DNA of 41,071 nt from Hyphomicrobiales bacterium (GCA_900472295.1 UCIA01000047.1:1-41071); one strand, 5' to 3'. Numbered from the stretch's first letter, positions 24,963-33,487 are shown. Notes: generated by a model from the sequence alone, not told the origin. Numbers and translations are program-made.

Positions 24963-25608
24963 GAATTCGCCCAACCTGCTCGCGATCCTGCTGGCTATCG
25001 GTCTTGTTGGCCTGTTGCCCCTGGCAGTGGTCACGATGACGGGGTTTTTGAAGATATCGGTTGTCCTGTTTCTCATCCGCAACGCCCTTGGCGTCCAGCA
25101 GATGCCGCCCAATCTCGTACTCTACGGCATCGCTCTTGTGCTGACCGTCTATGTCACGACGCCGGTGCTGAGCGAAATGGTGAACAGGCTTGAAGAGGGG
25201 CAAGTCCAGCTCCAGACCACCGACGACATAGCCAGGGCGGCTCAACTGGTTAGAGAGCCGTTGCGGCGGCATCTCATGAAGTTCACCGAGCCACAGGAGC
25301 GGCAGTTCTTCCTCGACGGCACCAGCCGCTTTTGGCCGCCCGAAGCACGTCAGAACCTCAAGGATGACGATCTCTCGATCCTTGTTCCGGCCTTTGTCGC
25401 TTCCGAGTTGACCCGCGCCTTCGAGATCGGCTTTCTGCTTTATCTGCCTTTTCTCATCATCGATATCGTTGTCGCCAATGTCCTGATGACGCTTGGCATG
25501 ATCATGGTTTCGCCGGTCCTCATTTCGATACCGCTAAAACTGTTTCTGTTCGTCGCCATCGATGGCTGGTCGAGGCTGATGCATGGCCTGATCCTGAGTT
25601 ACGTTTGA
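24955..25608 (+). CDS. rhcR: T3SS export apparatus protein SctR (RhcR)
   Basis: 217 residues, start at 24955 inside the last codons of sctQ. Family FliP/SctR: N-terminal helix (LLAILLAIGLVGLLPLAVVT), the conserved MTGFLKISVVLFLIRNALG, PPNLVLYGIALVLTVYV, and the C-terminal block ILVPAFVASELTRAFEIGF followed by LPFLIIDIVVANVLMTLGM and VSPVLISIPLKLFLFV. Five SctR subunits assemble with SctS and SctT into the core export channel. Length is normal and all blocks are intact. Confidence 0.96.
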   Translation: MLENSPNLLAILLAIGLVGLLPLAVVTMTGFLKISVVLFLIRNALGVQQMPPNLVLYGIALVLTVYVTTPVLSEMVNRLEEGQVQLQTTDDIARAAQLVREPLRRHLMKFTEPQERQFFLDGTSRFWPPEARQNLKDDDLSILVPAFVASELTRAFEIGFLLYLPFLIIDIVVANVLMTLGMIMVSPVLISIPLKLFLFVAIDGWSRLMHGLILSYV

Positions 25609-25624
25609 CAGCGCGGAGGATTGC

Positions 25625-25894
25625 ATGAACGACCAGGTGATCCTGGCGAAGGTTCAGGGCGCGCTTATGACGGTGTTGCTGGCATCCAGTCCGGCAATCG
25701 TCGCAGCACTTGCCGTCGGTCTGCTTGTCGGACTTGCGCAGGCCCTGACACAGATTCAGGATCAGTCGCTGCCGCAGACCATCAAGCTCGTTGTCATCCT
25801 GCTAGTCATCATGGTCGTCGGTCCGCTCATTGGCCAGCAGATCGCGCAGCAGGCATCGGCGGCTTTGGACGAATTTCCGCTCCTCACGCGCTGA
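25625..25894 (+). CDS. rhcS: T3SS export apparatus protein SctS (RhcS)
   Basis: 89 residues with a strong ribosome site (GGAGG then ATTGC before ATG). It has two hydrophobic hairpin helices (ALMTVLLASSPAIVAALAVG and TIKLVVILLVIMVVGPLIG) and the family signature GLAQALTQIQDQSLPQTIK. This is the FliQ/SctS subunit of the export channel. It lies 16 nt after sctR and 5 nt before sctT. Confidence 0.96.
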   Translation: MNDQVILAKVQGALMTVLLASSPAIVAALAVGLLVGLAQALTQIQDQSLPQTIKLVVILLVIMVVGPLIGQQIAQQASAALDEFPLLTR

Positions 25895-25899
25895 ACCGG

Positions 25900-26721
25900 A
25901 TGACAATGTCGGCCGAACCACTTTTCGCGTCCATTAAGGATCTCCAGCTCTATCTGCTCGCGGGCAGTTTTGCCTTGGCGCGCCTGATCGGTTTCATGCT
26001 TTTGATGCCGCTGTTTTCACGCGTGCCGTTGTCGGGACTTTTGCGCAACGGCGTGGCCCTGGCTTTGGCGGTTCCGGTTTTCCCCATGATCGTGAGCAGG
26101 CTGGCGACCGCCGACCTTTCGATGGCATTGATCGCTGTCTATGTCTTGAAGGAGGTTGTCGTCGGCGTAACGCTTGGCTTGGCGATGGGAATCCCTTTTT
26201 GGGCCGCCGAGGCTGCTGGTGACATTCTCGACCTCCAGCGCGGCTCGACGATGGGAACCCTGATCGATCCCATGATGACCCACGAAACCAGCTCCACCGG
26301 CACTTTGCTCGCCATTGTGATGATCAGCATCTATCTGGCGGCCGGGGGGCTCCAGCTGTCGTTGACCGGCATCTATGACAGCTACGATCTCTGGCCGGTC
26401 GACGCGTTCCTGCCCGTGTTCAGCAAGGAGGCCGCCTGGCTGTTCCTGGGCCTGCTCAATCGTATCCTGATGATGGCGCTTACCCTGGTGTTCCCGCTCA
26501 TCGTCAGCATGCTTTTGTCCGACATCGTGCTGGCATTTCTTGCGCGCGCCTCCCCCCACCTCAACGTTTTCGCGCTCTCATTGGTCGTCAAAACGCTGGT
26601 CTTCAGCCTAGTGTTCATCCTCTACGCAGCGTTCCTGCTTTTCTATATGCATCGCGACTTGGGTTTTCTGCTTGAGGCCGGCCGTCAGGTAGAGGCGATA
26701 TCCTGCGAAGATTGTCGCTGA
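25900..26721 (+). CDS. rhcT: T3SS export apparatus protein SctT (RhcT)
   Basis: 273 residues. The frame is open from 25621 but that part is the antiphase of sctS; starts at 25900 (MTMSAEP) or 25906 (MSAEP) are plausible, neither with a strong ribosome site, so coupling to sctS is likely. Family FliR/SctT: LYLLAGSFALARLIGFMLLM, RNGVALALAVPVFPMIVSRL, KEVVVGVTLGLAMGIPFWAA, the conserved GSTMGTLIDPMMTHETS, and VFPLIVSMLLSDIVLAFLAR. It is the last T3SS gene of this operon. sctU, which normally follows, is not found; within 160 nt the sequence enters a pseudogene on the other strand. Confidence 0.94.
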   Translation: MTMSAEPLFASIKDLQLYLLAGSFALARLIGFMLLMPLFSRVPLSGLLRNGVALALAVPVFPMIVSRLATADLSMALIAVYVLKEVVVGVTLGLAMGIPFWAAEAAGDILDLQRGSTMGTLIDPMMTHETSSTGTLLAIVMISIYLAAGGLQLSLTGIYDSYDLWPVDAFLPVFSKEAAWLFLGLLNRILMMALTLVFPLIVSMLLSDIVLAFLARASPHLNVFALSLVVKTLVFSLVFILYAAFLLFYMHRDLGFLLEAGRQVEAISCEDCR

Positions 26722-26873
26722 AAGAAATGAACACGGGCGCAAGTTGACCGCGCATATGCATCGGGCCGGCCAACAAAAACAATTTGTCGGCGAGGAAAGA
26801 TTCTAAGAAGCTGACGGGCAGGCGAGCCGTCGGGGATCTTAAGATGTTCCCGCAAGTCGGTCGTTGCAGTTTT

Positions 26874-27627
26874 TCATGGCGAGCCATTCCCGGAGAGGAT
26901 CTGCGCGGCTCCTCGCAACGCGACCCTGAACGCCTCATCAAAGTTGACATCCCGGATCGTCAGGACGCGCTCCTGGCCCAGCTCGCTCAGCCGCCAGGTT
27001 GCGACCCAGCCGCGATCCGCGTCGCTCCAATCGAGCATTCCGACCAGGGGCCGGTCGTCGCCCATCTTGTTCGCGCTCTCAAACAAAGCCGGTGAGCTGG
27101 AAGAGTGCTTCCATTTCTCAGCATCCTCCGCTGAAGGAAATGCGAATTTCATCGCGAGAGGTGACGCGCCAAGCGCGAACGATTGCCTCATCGCCTAGTC
27201 GCGCAGTCCGTCACGAGAAACGTAAAGGCTCTTCGCTCCATGGGTGGCTTCCAAGCTTGGCAAGCAAGCCATCGATCAGCTCACGACCATACAGACAGAT
27301 CAGATTGTGGGGGCCGGTCATAAGTCCCTTGCTCATCGTGGATCGGCTTGCCGGGCAAACGATCCTGGTAGGAAAAGGACTGCACGAAGCTCGCCGCCTG
27401 ACTGAGCATTTGCTCCGCCTCGGGCTTGGCCGTCAGGCGTTGATCGCCCGAAACTCGAACGAGAACCTGCTTGAGACAGTCCGGAAACCGGCCTGACGGT
27501 TCTTCTCGCCCTGACCGGTCACTATGGCTTGCGAGCGATAAAGGTCATTTATCCGGTCCGGCAAAGCCGGCGAAGCCTCTGCGATGGTCACAACCAAAAC
27601 AAGGACAAATTTCCCCAGCTGTTTCAT
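26874..27627 (-). pseudogene. DUF2066-family protein, broken by several frameshifts
   Basis: From the ATG at 27627 a signal peptide (KFVLVLVVTIAEASPALP) leads to YRSQAIVTGQGEKNRQAGFR. The frame breaks near 27480 and resumes as CLKQVLVRVSGDQRLTAKPE, NLICLYGRELIDGLLAKLGS and HPWSEE. It breaks again near 27220 (AFTFLVTDCA) and once more before 27190, where the last 100 codons read LVGMLDWSDADRGWVATWRL and FDEAFRVALRGAAQILSGNG. Read together these pieces give a roughly 250-residue DUF2066-like secreted protein; the family name is from memory of the LVRVSGD and AAQILSGNG motifs. The last piece alone (26874-27191) could be mistaken for a 105-aa gene. It converges on sctT and is divergent from the CGNR regulator gene. 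Confidence 0.7.
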
Positions 27628-27663
27628 GTGCCCCCAAATCAAAAGAACTTGCCAAAGCGCATC

Positions 27664-27683
27664 GTAACCATTTAAATAGTTAC
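27664..27683. promoter_or_regulatory. Palindromic operator at the CGNR regulator start, copy 1
   Basis: GTAACCATTTAAATAGTTAC is a 20-bp palindrome with one mismatched pair. Arms are GTAAC and GTTAC around the core ATTTAAAT. It abuts the CGNR start codon and would block its translation start or transcription, and it also faces the DUF2066 pseudogene. A related copy (17/20) is at 40024-40043. Autoregulation by the CGNR protein is inferred. Confidence 0.65.
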
Positions 27684-28358
27684 ATGAAGTCTTCCATGAG
27701 ATCAACCTCTGAACACCGCGCTTATTTTTCCTCTATCGGACGCATGCGAATGCTGGCAGGCGATCCCGCCCTCGATTTCGCCAACACGCTGCATTGGCGC
27801 GGCGAGAGTCAGGTCGACTTTCTTCCGGACTATCAATCTTTGGTTGAGTGGGCGGTGCCCGCTGGGCTATTGAGCGAGGAGGAGAAGGGCATGCTCATGG
27901 ACCTCGCGCCAACTTTTCCAAATGACGCGGAAGCAGCGCACACTGCGGCAATTTTACTGAGGAGCGCTTGGCGCGAGGGCCTCAACGTACGAACCAGGGG
28001 CGACCTAATGCTCACGCGGCGACGAGAGTCTGAGGTTTTAATCGAGCCACTGCTTGCTTCAGCACTTGCCGATCCCCGCTTGCTGATGTCACCAAATGGT
28101 GCGGCGGGTGCGTATTGCGAGCATGTGGTTTTTATGCCGGTCGCCCGAATTGCACTCGCGATCGCTAGTCTCAAGCTTATCCCCGGCGATCGTAAACTCG
28201 GACGTTGCGAGGGTGATCCGTGTGGTGGCTTCTTCCTCAACGCCAGCCGTTCAAAGCCTAGGCGATGGTGCTCGATGGATAGTTGCGGCAATCGAGCCAA
28301 AGCGCGTGGCTTCCGAAGCCGAATGACGGCTGAGGAAGTGAAGGATCTCGATAGCTGA
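27684..28358 (+). CDS. CGNR zinc-finger transcriptional regulator (ABATE domain)
   Basis: 224 residues from the ATG at 27684; a later in-frame ATG at 27696 is possible. The N-terminal ABATE domain is recognisable (LAGDPALDFANTLHWRGESQ, YQSLVEWAVPAGLLSEEEKG). The C-terminal CGNR zinc finger is complete: GRCEGDPCGGFFLNAS, then RRWCSMDSCGNRAKARGF, with four Cys to bind the metal. These proteins are DNA-binding regulators thought to sense stress or small molecules. A palindrome sits directly before the start codon and a second copy lies 12.3 kb downstream. Confidence 0.88.
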   Translation: MKSSMRSTSEHRAYFSSIGRMRMLAGDPALDFANTLHWRGESQVDFLPDYQSLVEWAVPAGLLSEEEKGMLMDLAPTFPNDAEAAHTAAILLRSAWREGLNVRTRGDLMLTRRRESEVLIEPLLASALADPRLLMSPNGAAGAYCEHVVFMPVARIALAIASLKLIPGDRKLGRCEGDPCGGFFLNASRSKPRRWCSMDSCGNRAKARGFRSRMTAEEVKDLDS

Positions 28359-28545
28359 CCCTTCTGTAGCCATCCCATCAACAATGCATACGATAAAATC
28401 GAGATAGGACGGCTCCCGATCTCCCTCGTCAGCCATGACCTCGCAGATGGGCGCCTGGTCCTGTGGGGTGACGTTGAAGCATCAGAGATAGCCCTGTGGA
28501 CACTGTACCCGAGCCGTGGTCTTCTTAGCGCCCCCGGTAGGCGCT
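28359..28545 (+). pseudogene. C-terminal remnant of a LysR-family regulator
   Basis: Directly after the CGNR stop the plus strand codes for RLPISLVSHDLADGRLVLWG and EIALWTLYPSRGLLSA, the typical end of a LysR effector-binding domain (SHDLADGRLV, LW.LYPSR). No start codon, DNA-binding domain or first three quarters of the gene are present, and the frame is lost after LLSA. It is a deletion remnant joined to the CGNR gene. Confidence 0.6.
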
Positions 28546-28548
28546 CAA

Positions 28549-28938
28549 ACCTGCAATTGCGTTCAGTCTCAACATCCTGCTCTGCGGCCTGCTTTGCTTT
28601 GCGAGCATAACTTGCTGCATGGTGAGCATGAGTGGCGACATGCGCTGTCGCCGCTGCGTGCCCCGCCGATCTAGCGGCCGCTACTGCTGCTGGACCTTTT
28701 GCCTGTCGCGCAGCAGCGTGAGAGGCAAATGCACTCTTCCTCGCCTCTTTCATCGCTAGTTCGCCACGCTGCCATTGCCTCGCGGCTTCAATAGCCTGAC
28801 GAGGGCGGATGTCTTCCGGATTTTCGACCTCAAAGAGGATAAGAACGCGCTCTCCACAACTGGCAGCCCACAACGCTGGTTTATGATGCTGATCCACTTT
28901 CTCACCTCATGTTCGTCAAACGACTGCTGCCGTTCCAT
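28549..28938 (-). pseudogene. Imm5-like immunity protein, apparently frameshifted and lacking its own stop
   Basis: From the ATG at 28938 the product begins MERQQSFDEHEVRK; a shift near 28900 is needed to continue as VDQHHKPALWAASCGERVLI, RPRQAIEAARQWQRGELAMK, AVAAARSAGHAAATAHVATH and ASYARKAKQAAEQ. The Ala-rich helical pattern with CGERVL, RPR.AIEAAR and AGHAAATAHV matches what I recall of the Imm5-type immunity family of polymorphic toxin systems. Alternatively translation starts at the GTG at 28897, which has GAGG seven nt upstream, and reads intact. The frame then has no stop and runs on to 27833 as the antisense of the LysR remnant and CGNR gene, so the 3' end has probably been replaced. 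No toxin gene is nearby. Confidence 0.5.
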
Positions 28939-29153
28939 AAACGGCTTTACGCGCATTCAAAGTTTACGGCTGGCTTCGGGAATTGCCGTTTAAACTCTTG
29001 ACCCACCGTAATGGGGTCGGTTGCCGACAGGCTACTTCGGGGTAGGATGCGGGACTGGCGGCTTGCCGGTGCAGTGTGATGACGCCGACAGCCCCAATCG
29101 GCCAGAGCAGATTAGACTGTCAGCGTATTTCTTGTGGTGGAAAAGGGCGGGAG

Positions 29154-29582
29154 ATGACGGTTCCAAACGAATACAGACAAGTTTCGGTCGACTTCCAGGA
29201 TTTCTTGGCGGAAGTAGCAGTCGAAGCCGATCTGACCACGAGCCACCAGGCCTACACAACCTTACAAGGTGTCCTGCTTGCCTTCCGCAAGCGACTGACG
29301 CTTGAAGAGGCGATTCAATTCGTGCAAGTGTTACCACCTCTGCTGAGGGCACTCTTCGTTGTGAAATGGGAGCCCTCCGCACCGAAGCAAGAGGTAGTCG
29401 ACCGGAGCGTCTGGTCGCGAGATGTTCAGGAGCTGCGCCTCAACCACAACATATCACCGTCTTCCGCGATTTTTAACGTCGCCACTGTCCTTCGCCGGCA
29501 TGTCGATGCCAACGACTTCGAGGCATGCCTTACCAGACTGCCGAGCTTTGCGCGGGAGTTTTGGAGCGTGCCACATCAGTGA
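29154..29582 (+). CDS. DUF2267-domain protein
   Basis: 142 residues from the ATG at 29154, preceded by AAGGGCGGGAG. The sequence matches the DUF2267 pattern: FQDFLAEVAVEADLTTSHQA, LQGVLLAFRKRLTLEEAIQF, VQVLPPLLRALFVVKWEP, and a second half repeating the theme (AIFNVATVLRRHVDANDFEA, CLTRLPSFAREFW). All-helical, cytosolic and without known enzymatic residues. Such genes are often found with stress-related functions, but no role is shown here. It lies 46 nt upstream of the cupin gene, possibly in one transcript. Confidence 0.8.
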   Translation: MTVPNEYRQVSVDFQDFLAEVAVEADLTTSHQAYTTLQGVLLAFRKRLTLEEAIQFVQVLPPLLRALFVVKWEPSAPKQEVVDRSVWSRDVQELRLNHNISPSSAIFNVATVLRRHVDANDFEACLTRLPSFAREFWSVPHQ

Positions 29583-29628
29583 AGCCCACACGCGGTCTTG
29601 CGATAACCAGCTTCTGGAACCCCATATT

Positions 29629-29970
29629 GTGAAACCAATAAGTACGAGGAATGCCGACCACTACGCATGGGGCAGTGGTTGTGACGGTTGGATTCTCGCT
29701 CCGTCCCCCGACATGATGGTCATCGAGGAACAAATGCCGGCTGGCACTGCAGAACAGCGCCATCATCATGAACGAGCGCGGCAGTTCTTTTATGTTTTGG
29801 ATGGTGAACTAACGATGGAGGTCGCAGGCGAGCAGCATCTGCTCCAAGCGGCGAACGGCATCGAGATTTCGCCTGGGGTAAAACACCAGGCGCGCAATGA
29901 GAGTCCGGAACCCGTGCGCTTCCTGGTGATCTCGAGCCCCACTACCCGCGGCGATCGAATCGATGAGTGA
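29629..29970 (+). CDS. Small cupin-domain protein
   Basis: 113 residues from a GTG at 29629 with GGAA about nine nt upstream; no in-frame ATG gives a better start. A single cupin_2 barrel: EEQMPAGTAEQRHHHERARQ carries the metal-binding histidines of motif 1, FFYVLDGELTMEV follows, and motif 2 is ISPGVKHQARNES with its His. The metal-site ligands are therefore present. Substrate unknown. It may be co-transcribed with the DUF2267 gene. Confidence 0.8.
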   Translation: MKPISTRNADHYAWGSGCDGWILAPSPDMMVIEEQMPAGTAEQRHHHERARQFFYVLDGELTMEVAGEQHLLQAANGIEISPGVKHQARNESPEPVRFLVISSPTTRGDRIDE

Positions 29971-30159
29971 ACCAAGGCCCTAACCAATGTTGCTGCTGGA
30001 GGCGGTGTTGCCCCATCTGCGGCTAGGTGCGTGTGAGGCGCGGTGGCGATCGGGCGGAAGCACTCCCGCAGAGGCGCCTAAATTGACCGATCTTTGACCA
30101 GAGCTCTAACGGCCTTCGGTATCAAGGGAAATATCCTCTGGTATTTCGCTGCGAAGTTT

Positions 30160-30650
30160 CGGGCCTTGGACCAGACGGCGGCCGAGCGCGGTCACGAAAG
30201 CGTCGCAACGTTTATCGGACTGGGAGCGCGCCGCTGCCTGCGCGCTCTCCGGCACGGGTGAAAGCGCGCAGGTCGGCCATCTCGACCGCATCGTCAGGCG
30301 AGACGATAAAGCGGAAATGATGACGGTCGTCCTTGCAGCTCCGCAAAGGGCTCTGCATCTGCGTCGCCTGTTTCAGGACCGAAGAGCTTGGCCTTCTCCC
30401 CGTCTTGGGTGATGTGCTCACGGCGGAGATAGGAGAGATGAGTCGGTAGGTTCCCGTCGCGCAGGTTCATGCGCACGACACGGGCCTTGTGACAGCGCCG
30501 CGCGAGCGCGCGGTGAGCAGTCGGTTGGCTTGAATCGATGCGCGCTGGCCTCGACCAAAGTGCGAGCGGTTGTCCGGACGGATCCTTCCCTGCCGGGAAA
30601 CCGAGCCGCTGACGTGAGGGCCGCAATCACGCAAAGCGGACGAATCTAGG
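30160..30650 (-). pseudogene. Decayed relaxase/mobilisation protein (DUF3363/RlxS-like) fragments
   Basis: Minus-strand pieces in two frames read ARVVRMNLRDGNLPTHLSYL, then REHITQDGEKAKLFGPETGD, then, after a shift near 30340, DDRHHFRFIVSPDDAVEMAD and LRAFTR. These match the N-terminal relaxase region as I recall it from rhizobial mobilisation proteins (HLRYL..., GE..KLFGPE, RHHFRFIVSPDDA). After LRAFTR the catalytic part is lost. The rest of 29971-30650 has no convincing gene. The remnant suggests that an integrative or conjugative element once occupied this region. Confidence 0.6.
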
Positions 30651-30658
30651 ACTAAAAC

Positions 30659-30672
30659 AATTGTTGACAATT
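30659..30672. promoter_or_regulatory. GntR-type operator overlapping a -35 box, upstream of the thiolase gene
   Basis: AATTGTTGACAATT is a perfect 6-2-6 inverted repeat (TTGT..ACAA core) 49 nt before the thiolase start. It contains a consensus -35 box, TTGACA (30664-30669); no clear -10 follows. FCD-GntR regulators often bind TTGTnnACAA-like sites, and the GntR gene at 33897 is the obvious candidate. A second site with the same core is at 34674-34683. Confidence 0.6.
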
Positions 30673-30721
30673 AACTAAAAACCAGCGACGCTTTCTGGAA
30701 TTTGAGCCGGAAGCGTTTAAA

Positions 30722-31888
30722 ATGCTCACATGCATGGTTGGTTGGTCACACTCCAGGTTCGGCAGGCTGGACGCTGGCCTTGAAGAACTGATCACTGATG
30801 TCGCCGCCGCCGCTCTGGCCGATGCCGGTCTGCAGGCCGCTGAGATCGACGAGATTTTCGTAGGAACTTTTAATCCAGGCCTCGTCGAGCAGGACTTTGC
30901 CTCTTCTCTCGTGCTGAACGGCAATCCCGACCTGCGCTTCAAGCCGGCCACCAGGATTGAAAATGCTTGCGCCACGGGTTCGGCCGCCACTTATCAGGCT
31001 GCTCGCGCCGTTGGATCGAACCGGGCCCGCTTTGCCCTGGTAATCGGCGTGGAAAAGATGACTGCGCTGGCCAGCGCATCCGTCGGCCGGGCGCTTTTGA
31101 AGGCGAGCTACGTCGAGGAGACAAGGGCGGTCGAGGGTGGCTTTGCCGGTGTTTTCGGACAGATAGCGTCTTCCTATTTTCAGAAGTACGGGGATCAGTC
31201 CGATGCGCTGGCCAGGATAGCGGCCAAAAACCATCGCAACGCCGTCGCCAATCCGCTGGCGCATATGCGCCAAGATCTCGGCTTCGAATTCTGCCGAAAC
31301 GAGTCGGATCGCAACCCAGTCGTCGCCGGCCCGCTGAAGCGCACCGACTGCGCGCTGATTTCCGACGGCGCGGCGGCACTTGTGCTGACGGATGCCGCAA
31401 CCGCGCTCCGCATGAAGAAGGCGGTCGCGCTGCGTGCCATGTGCCAGACCAGCGACTACCTGCAATTGTCGAGACGGCCGGACGTCACCTTGTTCGACGG
31501 CGCGGCGCGCGCCTGGTCCGGTGCGATGGGGCAGGCCGGCTTGACCAACGGCGATCTCGATTTCATCGAACTGCACGACTGCTTCACAATCTCGGAACTC
31601 ATCCAGTACGAGGCGCTGGGCATTGCGCCGCGGGGCGAGGGTGCGCGGGCGATAAATGACGGCATGACCGAAATGGGCGGCGAACTCCCCGTGAACCCAT
31701 CCGGCGGATTGAAGGCCAGAGGCCATCCCGTCGGCGCCACCGGCGTGTCGATGCTGGTGAACGCCGCCATGCAGCTAACCGGAGGTGCGGGCGACATGCA
31801 AGTTAAGGGCGCAGCGTTGGGCGGCGTCTTCAATATGGGCGGCGTTTCCGTCGCCAACTACGCAACTGTCCTCGAACCGGTCAGGTGA
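30722..31888 (+). CDS. Thiolase-family acetyl-CoA acyltransferase
   Basis: 388 residues; starts at 30722 or at the ATG at 30734 (MVGWSHSRFGRL) are both possible. The fold of the thiolase/SCP2-thiolase type is intact: the nucleophilic Cys is in RIENACATGSAATYQAARAV, with downstream CALISDGAAALVLTDA, DFIELHDCFTISELIQYEAL and the His block NPSGGLKARGHPVGATG. It should cleave or form a 3-oxoacyl-CoA with CoA. It is the first gene of a thiolase-ligase-VOC-GntR operon and is followed eight nt later by the CoA ligase gene. Substrate is not evident from the sequence. Confidence 0.88.
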   Translation: MLTCMVGWSHSRFGRLDAGLEELITDVAAAALADAGLQAAEIDEIFVGTFNPGLVEQDFASSLVLNGNPDLRFKPATRIENACATGSAATYQAARAVGSNRARFALVIGVEKMTALASASVGRALLKASYVEETRAVEGGFAGVFGQIASSYFQKYGDQSDALARIAAKNHRNAVANPLAHMRQDLGFEFCRNESDRNPVVAGPLKRTDCALISDGAAALVLTDAATALRMKKAVALRAMCQTSDYLQLSRRPDVTLFDGAARAWSGAMGQAGLTNGDLDFIELHDCFTISELIQYEALGIAPRGEGARAINDGMTEMGGELPVNPSGGLKARGHPVGATGVSMLVNAAMQLTGGAGDMQVKGAALGGVFNMGGVSVANYATVLEPVR

Positions 31889-31895
31889 AGTGTTC

Positions 31896-33467
31896 GTGTC
31901 GACTTTCAACATAGGCCATTTCCTGACCCAGAACGCGCGGCGCTTCGGCGAGCACCCCGGCGTCGTCGTGTCCGACCGGACATTCACGTGGCTGGAGATC
32001 GACCGGCGGGTCAATTGCCTCGCCAATGCGCTGGCCAACGCTGGCATTCGTCCGGGCGACCGGATCCTGGTTCAGGCGCGCAACAGCCACCGCGCCTTCG
32101 AGGTGAAATGGGCCACCTTCAAGCTGGGCGCGGTCTGGGTCCCGGTCAATTTCCGCCTGACGCCCGCCGAGGTCGCCTACATGTCCGGGCACGCATCGGC
32201 GCGGGCGGTCGTCTTCGACGGCGAATTCGCCGCGCATTGCGAGGCCGTGCGCGCCGCGCTGGACCTGGCGCCGCTGTCCGTCTGCCTTGACGCCGCGCTC
32301 GAAGGAAGCCTGGTCTACGAACAATTTCTCGCGGACGGCGGCGACAGCTTTGTCGAGGCGGATGTGGATCGGGACCAGCCGGCCTGGTTCTTCTACACAT
32401 CGGGCACCACCGGCCGCCCCAAGGCCGCCGTGCTCACCCATGGCCAGTTGGCGTTTGTCGTTGCCAGCCATCTGGCGGACATGTTTCCCGGCACCAGCGA
32501 AAACGATGCCTCGCTCGTCATCACGCCGCTGTCGCACGGCGCCGGCGTTCATGCACTGGCGCATGTGGCGCGCGGGGCGCCGCAGATCATCCTGAAGGCC
32601 ACGTCGCTCGATGCCGAAGCGGTCTGGAAGACGGTCACGCGGCACAGGGTGACAAACTTCTTCGCCGTGCCGACTCTCCTCAAGACCCTGGTCGAGCACC
32701 CGTCTGTCGATCACTACGACCACAGTTCGCTGCGTCATGTGAACTACGGCGGCGCGCCAATGGCCCGCTCCGACCAGGCACTCGCCCTAGCCAAGCTGGG
32801 CAATGTCCTCGTCCAGCATTATGGCCTTGGCGAGTTCACCGCCAACATCACAGCACTGTCACCTGGCCAGCACGAAGCAGCAGCGGCCGGCTCGCCGCAC
32901 CATTCCGTGGGTAGCTGCGGTGTGCCTCGCACCGGTGTCGAGGTCGCGATCCTTGGCAACGATGGCCAGCGCCTTGCAGCCGGCGAAACGGGCGAGATCT
33001 GCGCTCGTGGCCAGGCTGCCTTTGCTGGCTATCACAACGATCCGGATGCGACAGCAAAAGCCTTCCGGCACGGCTGGTTCCACACCGGAGACCTAGGCTT
33101 TCTCGACGAGCGTGGTTTTCTCCATATCACCGGCCGCGCCTCTGACATGTATATTTCCGGCGGACTGAACGTCTATCCGCGCGAGATCGAAGAGGCGATC
33201 CTCGACGACGAGAGGATCGACGAAGCGGCAGTGGTCGGCATACCGCATCCAAAATGGGGTGAATGCGGGGTGGCAGTGGTGGTGGTGAAAGCCGGTTGCG
33301 AGATTGCCGCGAAGGATGTCATCGACGGCCTCAACGGCCGCATCGCGAGATACAAATTTCCCAACCAGGTGGTGTTCTGGCCGGAGCTGCCGAAGTCCGC
33401 CTATGGCAAGGTGCTGAAGCGGGAAATCGTCAAAAGGCTCGCGGAAGAGCACGAGCGCGCGGCTTGA
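31896..33467 (+). CDS. Acyl-CoA synthetase / AMP-dependent CoA ligase
   Basis: 523 residues from the GTG at 31896, with AGGTGA seven nt upstream (partly inside the thiolase stop). Adenylate-forming family motifs are intact: the P-loop FFYTSGTTGRPKAAVLTH, the hinge region GWFHTGDLGFLDERG, GRASDMYISGGLNVYPREIE, and the catalytic Lys in PKSAYGKVLKREI. It activates a carboxylic acid to its CoA thioester through an acyl-AMP. Within the operon it would feed the thiolase. Closest in look to medium-chain or aromatic acid ligases, but the substrate is not determined. Confidence 0.92.
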   Translation: MSTFNIGHFLTQNARRFGEHPGVVVSDRTFTWLEIDRRVNCLANALANAGIRPGDRILVQARNSHRAFEVKWATFKLGAVWVPVNFRLTPAEVAYMSGHASARAVVFDGEFAAHCEAVRAALDLAPLSVCLDAALEGSLVYEQFLADGGDSFVEADVDRDQPAWFFYTSGTTGRPKAAVLTHGQLAFVVASHLADMFPGTSENDASLVITPLSHGAGVHALAHVARGAPQIILKATSLDAEAVWKTVTRHRVTNFFAVPTLLKTLVEHPSVDHYDHSSLRHVNYGGAPMARSDQALALAKLGNVLVQHYGLGEFTANITALSPGQHEAAAAGSPHHSVGSCGVPRTGVEVAILGNDGQRLAAGETGEICARGQAAFAGYHNDPDATAKAFRHGWFHTGDLGFLDERGFLHITGRASDMYISGGLNVYPREIEEAILDDERIDEAAVVGIPHPKWGECGVAVVVVKAGCEIAAKDVIDGLNGRIARYKFPNQVVFWPELPKSAYGKVLKREIVKRLAEEHERAA

Positions 33468-33487
33468 CGGAGCAGAAGGTGACGACA

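Noticed and set aside
26874..27191. Separate 105-aa hypothetical gene
   Set aside because: Its sequence continues the upstream DUF2066-like pieces, so it is better seen as the last part of one broken gene.
27833..28549. C-terminal two thirds of the 354-codon minus frame that begins at 28897
   Set aside because: Its sequence is the antisense of the CGNR gene and LysR remnant; only the first 115 codons look like a real protein.
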